Origin: Antedon mediterranea
Lineage: Eukaryota > Echinodermata > Crinoidea > Comatulida > Antedonidae
Reading direction: 5' to 3'
Assembly: GCF_964355755.1 (NCBI RefSeq)
Contig: NC_092670.1
Span: 6,041,001-6,105,000, forward strand
Length of the DNA: 64,000 nt
In this document: piece by piece, positions 15,001 to 24,500 of the stretch
How positions within the stretch are numbered: the first letter of the stretch is position 1
Layout: the number at the start of each line of letters is the position of its first letter
The notes under the pieces: generated by a model
Told to the model about the DNA's origin: nothing
The model's database searches: none
Seen by the model: the letters and a program-made list of their open reading frames with translations, nothing else
Translations under genes and position numbers: made by a program

Positions 15001-15989
15001 TGTATTTCTTTCACAGTGGCAGAAAACTAGTGGTCAAAAAGGAAAGAAAAAGGGTGGACAGAACCAAAAACTGAACCTGAAACAGGCCCCTTACCAACTC
15101 AAAGATGGTGATGTGATTGGTGTAAAGGTAAGAATTAAGTTTTACAGCAAGATTACTTATCAATCACAGGTATTACCTTTAATTAACGCCTAGTAGATCC
15201 AAGGCAATCTAATAACTAGAGCTTTGTTAGATCAAAGGTTTTATGTGTGGCTGCGACACGATCAGTTCCACGCCCTAAACAGAAACTGGAGAATGATGTA
15301 CTTAGTACTGTAACCACAATTAGTTTGAATTTGTTGCAGCCAGACATAAGATCAAAGGATGGTTAAAAATGAATAATTTTGATTTATTTGTTTTTTCTTT
15401 ATTTTTTAAGGACATTCAGGATGATCCGGAGAACAAAGATGATTTTTCTACTCAAGAAGATGATATTGGGAAAGAGAAATTAAGACAAATTGCTGAAGCA
15501 AAACGAAAAATGTAAGTGATTTGCAATATGTGGTAATTCATTTTTGTTGGAAGGATTCTTATTTAATTTGTTATTTGTTGGCATTATTGTAGTCTATAAC
15601 TTTTGTATTGATAAAGTATGTTGTGGTTTAACTCAACCTGTAGTCAGGATTCAGGATCGTTGCAAATAACTAGCCAGCCTGATGATGTGTGGTCACCTCG
15701 TCTAAATTGTTCTGTCTAGCATGCGACTGCAACACATACCCAGTATAATAATAGAATTTGTATAGAGTTATAGAGCCCTTTTACAATATGTCTTTCCATT
15801 ATTCAATGCATTTTTTTCTTCGATTTATAATTCTTATACCTGTAAATAATCTAAATAGTAAACTTATTTTATAGGCGAAAAGAAACAAAAGACAGGAATG
15901 TTGAAGATCCACCTTGGGAAAAAAAGAAACACAAAAAGGAACGAAGAAAAGAAGTCGCATTAGTTATCAAAGTGGACGACTTTAAATGA
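83..15989 (+). CDS. USP40: Ubiquitin carboxyl-terminal hydrolase 40-like, 3' 21 exons (5' end outside window)
   Basis: Cysteine protease of the USP (C19) family that removes ubiquitin from substrates. Exons by GT-AG and frame continuity: 83-226, 819-944, 1538-1687, 2105-2173, 5962-6167, 6444-6592, 7076-7329, 7905-8066, 9001-9299, 9922-10057, 10398-10515, 11182-11270, 11611-11700, 12065-12166, 12473-12650, 12810-13044, 13400-13465, 14446-14662, 15017-15127, 15411-15511, 15875-15989 (TGA). These give 1038 aa of one open frame. The first exons hold the end of the catalytic domain: the SLLRFSFD strand, then the His box GGHYHAYIKD (catalytic His), then NWFDFNDSYVRPI and FSGRESAYMLFYRR, the usual USP C-terminal motifs. 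The Cys box must lie upstream of the window. The rest is the long USP40 tail with ubiquitin-like folds and a Lys-rich end. Introns are 241 bp to 3.8 kb; the largest is enlarged by a LINE. The USP assignment is firm; the USP40 subtype rests on overall resemblance and the long tail. Confidence 0.9.
1209..1330 (+). repeat. Dispersed repeat family A, copy 1 (intron)
   Basis: About 120 bp that recur at 10071-10196 and 61639-61722 in the same orientation. Shared landmarks are TGTGATGT, a GATGATGTCATATC-like palindrome, a repeated CTACCATATTT.GGCA unit, and an end near GTGTAGAC.GAGCTT. Copies differ by point changes and small indels, so this is an old interspersed element. No terminal repeats or coding potential were seen. 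Confidence 0.75.
1843..1861 (+). repeat. (TC)n microsatellite
   Basis: A short uninterrupted CT dinucleotide run in a USP40 intron. Confidence 0.9.
2352..3909 (-). pseudogene. LINE reverse transcriptase part of ORF2 (degenerate)
   Basis: Reverse transcriptase of the non-LTR type. Visible blocks are NYRPIANLPFLFKVLERI, LDYSAAFDTINHDLL (first catalytic Asp), GVPQGSV, and IYADDTQLYL (catalytic Asp pair). Directly after GVPQGSV the usual LGPLLF reads KGPLDF, a sign of decay. The open frame ends at an in-frame TGA near 2503, but recognisable C-terminal sequence (VAAPKLWNTLPLEIR-like) continues in a different frame to TAA at 2352. There is thus at least one nonsense change and one further frameshift. 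Confidence 0.85.
3872..5734 (-). pseudogene. LINE endonuclease part of ORF2 (frame broken at its 3' end)
   Basis: An open frame of 620 codons. The first ~170 residues are variable and include a segment beginning YYDRDQLL and ending in a basic RGKKAGRRR stretch, as in the N-terminus of many single-ORF CR1-like elements. The endonuclease follows from about residue 195: LWNARSIRNK, the ITESWL motif with the catalytic Glu, VGDFNIH, and PSDHMAV with the catalytic Asp-His pair. The frame closes at 3872, while homology continues in another frame from about 3900. A single-base change near 3895-3909 has therefore separated endonuclease from reverse transcriptase. Confidence 0.85.
8316..8363 (+). repeat. 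Dispersed repeat family B fragment, copy 1
   Basis: A short segment with the core GGCTTAGCCAGTGA.AGCTC, resembling segments at 47224-47260 and 63001-63049. It is probably the end of an interspersed element. Confidence 0.5.
8402..8909. mobile_element. 508-bp MITE with TTAA target sites (piggyBac-like)
   Basis: The ends are inverted repeats beginning AGATGTATTGTCCCTT. TTAA lies directly outside both ends (8398-8401 and 8910-8913), the target duplication typical of piggyBac-type transposons. The interior is AT-rich with A/T homopolymers and has no transposase. It sits in the USP40 intron 8067-9000. The family assignment rests only on the TTAA and the terminal inverted repeats. Confidence 0.7.
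9352..9480 (+). repeat. Dispersed repeat family C, copy 1
   Basis: Contains GTGTAGCATAGCAAAAAGC and, about 100 bp later, a TCAGTTTGATTAGCAATTG segment. Both have counterparts at 24150-24262 in an IGF2BP intron (GTGTAGCATAGCC and CAGGCTAATCAAATTG). It is old and degenerate. Confidence 0.5.
10071..10196 (+). repeat. Dispersed repeat family A, copy 2
   Basis: Same family as 1209-1330 and 61639-61722. It begins only 13 bases after the splice donor at 10058, so the 5' part of this intron is almost all repeat. It contains the palindrome CCATATATGG followed by GATGATGTCATATC. Confidence 0.75.
10841..11163 (+). mobile_element. tRNA-derived SINE (family S1), nearly full length
   Basis: The head has a degenerate RNA polymerase III A box (AATAGCCGAGTAG) and an intact B box (GGGTTCGAGGC), with overall likeness to a Leu/Ser-type tRNA. 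The body carries CATGGTTCTGGTGGTAGAAC, a segment TATAAACCGTAGGTC, and a 3' part GAGTAGGGGGTTAC. It ends in AATAAATAAA plus poly(A). Related copies are at 42639-42900, 50473-50690 (both +) and 22484-22675 (minus strand, 3' part). The tail stops about 18 bp before the splice acceptor of the USP40 exon at 11182. Confidence 0.85.
13148..13347 (+). repeat. Dispersed repeat family D, copy 1
   Basis: About 200 bp matching 21507-21708 in the same orientation. Shared blocks include AATCCGCGCGCAAT, GACGAAAAAAGTTATCGCAA, TAGGACCAT.TAGTAT and a closing TAAAAAAC.T.GGAA. No termini or coding sequence were seen. It lies in the USP40 intron 13045-13399. Confidence 0.75.
13651..13710 (+). repeat. 19-bp tandem repeat, about 3 copies
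   Basis: Three exact units of TCCTAAGGTCAAGGTTCAA followed by a partial fourth, in the USP40 intron 13466-14445. The identity between copies suggests a recent expansion. Confidence 0.95.
15239..15353. repeat. Small inverted-repeat element in a USP40 intron
   Basis: TTATGTGTGGCTGCGAC near the left end pairs with the complement of GTTGCAGCCAGACATAA near the right end, and GATCAAAGG lies outside both arms. This may be a ~115-bp MITE-like hairpin with a target repeat. Confidence 0.4.
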
Positions 15990-16179
15990 TAATTTAGTCC
16001 ACCTATCTTTCATAACATTTTTAAGGTTTTTTTTTTTAACATTTTTACAAAATAGTCATTTTAAATAGATATTATATTTGATTATTCAAGATTAATACTT
16101 AATTATGTAGAGAGAAATTATAATTGTATTGTATTCAAAGTATTATTATGAAATGATATGTTTCTTTCATATTATACAG

Positions 16180-16416
16180 AATGTTTTATATTCATACAAT
16201 GGTACAAATAATGAATGTTTTATATTCATTCAATGGTACAAATAATGAATCTTTTATATTCATACAATGGTACAAATAATGAATCTTTTATATTCATACA
16301 ATGGTACAAATAATGAATGTTTTATATTCATACAATGGTACAAATAATGAATGTTTTATATTCATACAATGGTACAAATAATGAATGTTTTATATTCATT
16401 CAATGGTACAAATAAT
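16180..16416 (+). repeat. 34-bp minisatellite, 7 copies
   Basis: Seven head-to-tail units of 34 bp beginning AATGTTTTATATTCATACAA and ending GGTACAAATAATG. Units differ at only two positions (AATG/AATC and CATACAA/CATTCAA), so the array is young. It starts 190 bp after the USP40 stop codon and is probably part of the 3' UTR. Confidence 0.97.
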
Positions 16417-17298
16417 ATCAAGGCGAAGTGAAAGATGAAAATATAACCAATTTTTATCTTTCCCTGAATGAAATTGTAAGAATTTATAAAAAATTAATTC
16501 ATGAACGTGCAAACCGAACTTGCAGTACTCGCATAACGTCATTGTACACTCGAAGTAATTAAGAGTGCAATAGAAAATTTATTTAATATGTGATACAAAA
16601 TCTTCCAATCAAATGACAAGAATTATCATAGATAATGCAATGTAGGTATGAACACAATTCTAATTAATTCAAATTGCAATAGTATGCTGACAGCATTTGT
16701 TTTGTCACAAACCACAAATGATGGTCTGTGCTACATCTGGTAATTCAAAATCATGATGAGTGCATATGATAATCACCATTTAATAATAACCAGATATTTT
16801 TCGCTAACCAAATTATATTTTTTTTATGAAAGCTGCTTTGTGCCACTATTAACTATAAATTATTGAATTACTATGTTGAAATTTTAAACTGAAACAAAGT
16901 AAAAATGTTGACTGTAGTAAGTAACAAATTTAATTTGCAAAAGATTTTATTTGTTTGCCCATCATTTCCAAAACAATTAAGTCCCTAAGTACACTTTTCT
17001 TTTAAAAAAAATGAAGTTTTGTGATGTAGGTCATATCCTATCAGATATTGGTTTTTTTTCACCTAACAAAACAACTCTACTCAGAAAGCAAAGGTTTTGC
17101 TTATCTAGATCATTTTGTGTGTATGTTGACATTGTGAATAGAGTCACCTGTATATCGAGACAGTGAACAAATGATAGTCCGAGGCAATGTCCCTAAATAA
17201 GAAGAAAAATAATAAAGTAAATTTAGTTAAAGAAGAAATTAAAACCTAATAAACTGTCTTGCTGTCAACCAACAGACACCCTAACTCCTTAAAAATAA

Positions 17299-17478
17299 TT
17301 GTTCACATACTACACAATTTCCTATTTTTTAAATGTTTAAATAAACCCCTTTTCAGACTAGCATTCTGCATTATATTTGTATTCATATTGTCCACATACT
17401 GCACAATTTTCATTTTTTTTTATTTTCAAATAAACCCCTTTTCACACTAGCATTCTGCATTATATTTGTATACATATT
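17299..17478 (+). repeat. Tandem duplication of a ~90-bp unit
   Basis: Two adjacent copies share CACATACT.CACAATTT, AAATAAACCCCTTTTCA and CTAGCATTCTGCATTATATT. The unit boundary is near 17389. Confidence 0.9.
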
Positions 17479-18189
17479 GGCCATTTAATTGTTTTTAAAA
17501 AATCTGTTTTTTTGTTATTTTTATGATGCAAAAATGGTTACTATATGTGATCAATTGTTCCACAGTGAAGGGAGACAATAAAATCACAGAATCATTATTT
17601 TATTATTAAAAAATAATAAAATTTACATAACAGTGACCTGTAGGTGTTTTGCATTTATTTGTTTCTGCTTGTTAAGATCAACGTGCTAATTTTACATATT
17701 TTCCAAGGAACCAAAGATACAAGATACAATCAAAGTACAGTACAGAGTTTTTGGAATAAATATAATATGAGGCTTGATATAATTAAAGATTGTAAGGTCC
17801 ATACACAATTGTACATATATTCCTTTGACATTCAAATATATCTTGAAAAGAATACCATCTTGAAATGAAGCCCAGTGGGCTTTTTTTTTTTCGAGATTAC
17901 CTTTGCAAACCACAGAGGGGCTTCTTTTGAGATGGGCTTCTTTTCGAGGTTTACAATATGTTTGAAACATCAAAATGAACATTAAAATATAATGCTTTTG
18001 ATATATTTATCTTTGTTTACTGTTATTTTCCTAATGAATTTACAGATTAGTTTTTATCAGTGGATTAGAATGTTTTATTTTCACATCTGCTCATGTATCT
18101 TTGTTTCTACTTTTTTGTATGAAAACACTCACGAATAAATTAAATCCTAAGAACATAAAAGCTCATTCAATATTCATCATCTTAGTTGT

Positions 18190-18517
18190 GATTCACGCTT
18201 ATTACCAATAGTCGACTGTGATTGGCTATAATATATTAAGGCGGAGCTAATAGTTATCGATTCGCGAATTAGGAGACAAGGTTTTTAGTTTTTAATAAGA
18301 TCGCGTCAATCATCGGTCACATGACTAGCCCACGTGTCCAAGGCAGAATTCGAGGTATTTACTGTCTTTTTAGAAGGCGGTGCTCCAATCAATCGCATCA
18401 CACTCACAATCAGACTCTCTCAGTCCGGCAATTTTGCCTCTTTTCACCCCCAAATAACGCCTCTTAGGCTCATATTTCATCTGATAACTAAGCCGGGATA
18501 CTTTTAAAACCCTCATA
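18190..18517 (+). promoter_or_regulatory. Probable IGF2BP promoter and 5' UTR
   Basis: The stretch upstream of the IGF2BP start is less AT-rich than its surroundings. It has a CCAAT box in both orientations (CCAATAG near 18207, ATTGGCT near 18221), a TATA-like ATAATATATTAAGG near 18229, GGCGGAGC near 18240, and an E-box CACGTG near 18331. The transcription start cannot be fixed from sequence alone. Confidence 0.45.
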
Positions 18518-21500
18518 ATGAACAAGATTTTTGTTGGAAATGTCAGTAACGAAGTTACAGAAGATAACCTACGCCGAATTTTCGAAGAAAATGGCGTTCC
18601 CCCAACAAGCGTGCTGATAAAGACACCAGTACAAGGAAAATCGGATAAAACCTTTGCATTCGTAGATGTAGATAGCCAAGAATTGGCTGATAAAGCTATT
18701 GAAAAATTAGATGGTAAGTAGTCAAGCGAACACATTGACGACTGAGCTTATTTTAATGTATCTATGTTGGCAATTTACGATCCTGTAACTGTACTCTGTA
18801 TGTAGGCCCTAGTGTATTTTATATGAAACATGTGGTGCCAAATGCGGCAATGAAAATCGTTCCTGGAGCATTGTTGTATTGTTGTATAGGCCTATTGTAC
18901 AATGAATGAATGAAATCACATGTGTATTGTTTGCATTATGCCTAGGCTAGTATATTAGGCCTATCTTCTATTCTAAAATGTCCATGTAGATCTAGGCCTA
19001 GAGATGACTATGGGTAAAATATCCCAATATTTTAAGCAAGTAGGCTAAATCAGTTTCAATTAATAGAGTTTTGTTGTATAGCCTACTAAGCTAGGCCTAA
19101 ATGATGCATAATAATTAATATTATTACTAGGCCTATTTAATAATTAGCCATGTGTAAAAGAGGCCCAGAGAATAGGTTAAGCCTATTTTATTAGATTATT
19201 TATATACTACCTAGGTCTAGACCCTATTTTTCTGTCTTAATATGCTAAGCTAACGACACACTGTATCATTCATAATTGATTATAATCAAAATAGAATGTG
19301 ACCAATCTTACTGTACCATATCTGTTACTCTGGCTGCTAAAAGTATGGTATTGAGAATCCAGCCTCTCTAAGCAATGGTGAGAAAAGGGATGATGGTGGC
19401 CTAGTGAGTAAAAGAAAATAAATTTAGGTACTGACGAGTTTAGAACTCCTACACCGTGCGATCATGCAGCTGGCTTGCAGAATACCATTGGCATAATTTT
19501 TATTTATGCTTGCATAGCGCCCCCTATAATTACCGTACCTTTAGTAGCAAATGGATACGATACCATAGTTCAAGTACAGTCAACTCTCCCAATACCGGAC
19601 ACCCTTGGGCGGGCATATATTTTCCGGTTTTTCGAAAGTCTGGTTTCCTGAAAACATATTTTTAAAGTCATCACGTTGTCACTGAAAATGCTTTGAATCA
19701 CCGGTCCGAATGCTGCCCGGTACGGTCTAGCGTAGGGAAGGCCTAGGCTATGATTGTGTCAAGCTAGTTTTAATTAAATAAATACTGATAGGCCTAGGCC
19801 TACTTTATTAGTATTACTAAATAAATTTACCTTTTTTAAAAGTTACATTATTTACTGTACCAATAAAACATGTTACAGTAGTAAATTATTGTTTCTCAAT
19901 GTGTTTTTAGCGGCAAAAAGGCTAGGCCTACGTACGTACGGTGAACATAATTTTGGTTGTTTATTGTTTATCGCGAGCAAGCAGCAGCATGGGTGATAAA
20001 AATAGCATCAATGCGCATGTGCAGAGGTGTCATAATCAAAAAACACCCACACTTAGACCACATGTTTTTTAAGCTCCTTTATTTTGACGTAATTTGATAG
20101 CAATAAACGAGCCAAGCAATAATGACACAATAATTAATTGGTAACATTTCAAAGTTTATTAACACTAGTCAAGTTCATTCCGTTTACGTTTTGCCATAAT
20201 GATTTCCAAATTTATAATGATGCACATTTTTAGTGAAACATTCCTTTTTAAAGTCCTATTGCAAATTGTGAAATTAACAATAATTTAAACAAAACAAAGA
20301 CACAAAGTGGAATGTAAATTGAACTTTATTAAAAAACAATTCATATGCTAAAAACAATAGACATTAAGACATAGCGCTTCACCGCAGTTCGATACGCAAC
20401 AAAGCAATTGCCACCTCATGGGTTAACAATGAACTGACCTGTCAATCACAGTGTAGCGCTCCATGGCAACATTATTTGATCGTACCGCGAAACGTTGCGC
20501 ACTTCATGCAAGGTCCGGTCCAGGGTATGGTTAAAAGCTTTTGTACATTGTGAATGTATTGAATCCGAGTCGGCGACGACGATGTTGCGTTGTTTTTGTA
20601 AATATTTGGAGTTTTTTAACTGTCAGTCCTGTTTTCAGACGCTAATTTTCGTGTTTTGTACTTCATAATTTGTCCGGATTCCGGAATTGGGTATTCCGGT
20701 TTTCATAATAAATTACAGTACATTTAGAATAGGGACAAATTGGGCCCTCCAAAAAAGTCCGGTTTTCCGTGAATTCCGATTTTGAGAGAGTCCGGTATTG
20801 GGAGAGTTGACTGTATAGGAAACTGATAAATTTGTAGTTTTCCAGTCAGTGAGGCAATTTTGTTGCTCACCATAGTCAGCACTGCCAATTAAAGACCCCT
20901 TCCCTGCAATTTTGGACGTTTTTTTGAAAATAATACATATATATCACTTTAAACACATTAAACCATGTCATTCCTTGTCTTAAATGTACGTTTTATGGTA
21001 AATTATGATAAAAAGTGAGAAACAATGCACTACCTAAGTAGCTCGCGGCAATCGACCTCTCATGGACGGTCTTAGGCCTAGCCTAGCTAGGCTTAGTTTT
21101 GTAGACAAACATCGTACGCTAGCTACAGGCCTTGTCTTTTAAGGCGAGTGAGAGTGATCACTCACCTAACACACTCCTATTCCTAAACTGCGCTTGAGGA
21201 GTGCGATTTACAACACGCCTAAATTTGGTAAACTTCTACACACCAAAGTACAAACAGCACAATTACAGCACCCCTGAATGTGATGAGGAGTGCAATTTGT
21301 AGCACACCTACAATTTTGAAAATACAAGGCCTGTAGCTACATACCTAGCCTGACGTTGTATAGTTGCTGCATTAATTGTCTTTCTATTTTTGCCAGACTC
21401 GGTTGATACCAATTGGGGAAAACCCGGTATTTTCGCTGAAAAGTTAGTCTTCCATTTGTTTTGGGCCTCACGATCGATCGAAAAGTGGGCGAATTACAGG

Positions 21501-24500
21501 TGAAAAACAAAAATATCAATCCGCGCGCAATGCATTTTGGCATTTATAGCGGGCCGCTATAATTATTAGAATCGACTTATTTTCCACAATTTTAACCGTT
21601 TAAAGACGAAAAAAGTTATCGCAATAGGACCATATAGTATATTTTTACATTAAATATAGTTTGTGATCTTAAATTAGATCTAAAAAACGTAGGGAAGGGG
21701 CTTTTTTAAGTAAGATTAGAATTTGAGATAGCTGTGTTATGTAGACAACAAGAAAATAATTTTGCTGGTTTCAGAATGTATTAAATCATTGTCTCAATAA
21801 TGAGTTTTTATGGAAGATGACTCAAAACTCAAATTGATAGTAAGGAGTTATTACTGTAAAATATTATTCACATGAGATCTTTTGTAAACAATTATTTATT
21901 ATAATTTATGAATGGCTTAATAAGAATACTCTGATCATATGAGCCTTCGTCGTAAAGCTAATTACTGTATATTAAAATCAAAGTGTAGCATTGAGAAATA
22001 ATTCTCCATACTGTAGGGTTTTAAAGTCATACAGTAATTATGGTTTACAGTAAGTAGTACTACAGTAGTACTAGTAGTGATGAAGTCAACAGTACACTAT
22101 CCTATTCAGGAGAGGAATCCATACAATGTATAGTTATTTACGTGGTTTTAATTTAGTGGCCTGTGAAATAAGAAAAAGAAATGGTACCCTGCTGTTCAAT
22201 GTATTATCCAGTCACTAAGCTACAGTACTTATTGTATGACCTTTATTTTACCTTTTCTCCAAGGAATTGTATGATAAAAATAAATGGAATTAACATGTTT
22301 GAGAACATCCTATACCAAAATACAGTAGAAGCTTCGTTTTTATATCCCCGGATTTTATGTACGCACAAAATGACCGATTTTAGTATTTAACCATAATAAT
22401 GTCTTATTTTCTTGCATTGAGGACACAATTTAACAACAAAATTGTGGGACCAAAATTTTTACAAAGGTGATGATGGGGCTACAGTACATTGATTGAATGA
22501 TTGATTGAAATTTATTATTATACTGGGTAACCTCTTCAGTCAAAGACTGGTTTCCCAGAGGGCCCAGTTAGTGATCAGTGGCTGTGATGTACTAATTAAT
22601 ACACCGTGGTAACTCCCTACTCGTCTCGAAAGATGTACTATTGTACAGTAGGTCCTTTAAAGTGCACACAAGCTTCAATAAATATTTTTAAAGTGTAGCA
22701 TGTCACTGTATGTGGACCAGGCATACAGTAATACTAATAGAATAGTACATTAATCTAAGCATAAATAAAGTAATTCTAATAATTGGCAGGTTGGTGGCAA
22801 ATGCACAGCAATACCAGACTAATTGCCTCTATTACAACATCTAGTGATGATAATGCCAGTGCTTGTGAAAACATTTTCAGTTTTTGCCAACTACATGCAG
22901 CTTTGAAATCATTCTTTGTCTTCCTTGTCTAGGTTATAATCTTCTTGGATCTGTAATCGCTGTTGAGCACTCGGTTCCCAAAAGAGGAAGAAAGTAAGTA
23001 AACAATTTGTATTATAAAGCATGTGAAACTAACTGTGTATCCAGTAGTTTCTACTGTAATTGTGTGGGATTTTCTATCTGAAAATTAACTATAAAAAGAT
23101 GAAATAAACAAACAGCATTCCAATAATTAAGTAACAAGTAATAAATATTTATTACAATTTTTATGGATCATTTACTTTGATGTACTTTGTAACCCCAAAA
23201 AATATCCCACCATTGAAGAAATATATATCAAATGAGGGTTTTAAAGTATGTTATAGAATTAACTGCAAGGTTTTGCAGTTATAATTGATATGGATAGACA
23301 TATAGATTGTTTTACATACTGAAAGGGTCAAAAGGTCAGACATACTGAGAACAGGAAAAGGGTTGGATGTAAAATGTAGGCTGCAGCCTGCTACTCATCC
23401 TGGCAGACTGCCTTTAAACATGTTGCCTATTCAGTCACAAAAGGGTGAATCTGTGACTAACCCATCTTGACTAAAATACCACTAAACAAAAATCAATAAA
23501 ATATAATAATGCATAAATAAATGTAGATTTAATTTAATTCTAGTGAGGAAGATAAGTGATCTTGCAAAATAATGATTTTTTATGAACAATTGAATTATAT
23601 CATTTACAGTATAAAATAATATAAAATTTGTCTAAATATGGTACAACATTTAAGAGGATGTCTCATCATTTGTCATTAGCAATCAACCATGAAAGTCTAC
23701 GGATAGTACACCACTACAAAACTGATGGAGAGGAGAGCATAGTAATATCTTTGTTCAATGCATAATATGATTAAATATTTAACAAATGTTTATTGATCAC
23801 CTCATTGTGTTATTTTGTTTTTTCTGCCTTTATTTTATATGTTCAGCATGTGCTATTAGGTCAGTCACCATCAATCAACAAGGTTCAATAAAATAATAAT
23901 TAAAAAAAACAATTCTTGTTGCTTATACAGTAGTCAAGCTGGTAACAACGGTGGTGGACAAAACGCTCAGAATGGTGTCCCACGTAAACCAACCATGGAG
24001 GTTAGACTTCACAACATCCCTCTACAAGTATCTGTGCAAGATGTTGAAAGGTTACTAAACACTTTTGGATCCGTTTCTAAATGCGACAAAGGTAACTATA
24101 ATGTAATGCCATCCCCCCCCCCCCTCCCCCCCCCAGAATGTAGGTAGATCCACAAAGTGTAGCATAGCCAAATACTATACACAAACTGCTAAACAGAATT
24201 GTGCTTCCTACTCCAAATTCGGATGTATCAGCAGGCTAATCAAATTGAAAAGGTTCCCCGATGCATTTAGTATGTAACACAGATTAAAACATTAAATGCT
24301 AATTATAATGAAATGATGGTGACCTTTTGCTGAATAACCAACCAGGAAAACTTGATTCATTGTAATAGGCCTAGCCATGAATATAGTAGGCCTACCAATG
24401 TAATAAGCCAATGCATTGTTGCACTGATGGCTGGGTGGCCGACCACTCATTTATAGAAATGTTGATTATTTTGTGAATATACAGTATTGAACTGTTTAAA

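Larger units (their letters stand above)
15990..18517 (+). other. USP40 3' UTR and intergenic spacer to IGF2BP
   Basis: AT-rich sequence after the USP40 stop. It holds the 34-bp minisatellite and a two-copy ~90-bp duplication, both listed separately. The first clear AATAAA after the stop is at 17211-17216, a possible polyadenylation signal. A hairpin AAGCCC-AGT-GGGCTT followed by a T run sits near 17871-17893. No coding sequence was recognised. Confidence 0.6.
18714..22932 (+). other. IGF2BP intron 1 (4.2 kb)
   Basis: The largest intron of the gene. It contains the Tigger-like element, the 220-bp MITE, repeat D copy 2 and a minus-strand SINE tail, all listed separately. The first kilobase is dense in TAGGCCTA words. 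Near 22322 a CAGTAGAAGC end resembles a pogo-type terminal repeat, but no partner end was found. No other gene was seen. Confidence 0.8.

Noticed and set aside
18370-18735. 121-codon minus-strand frame over the IGF2BP promoter and first exon
   Set aside because: It is the shadow of exon 1; the + strand reads a clear RRM.
22855-22932. GTGATGA before IGF2BP exon 2 as a possible third C/D snoRNA
   Set aside because: No D box CTGA and no closing stem at a suitable distance.
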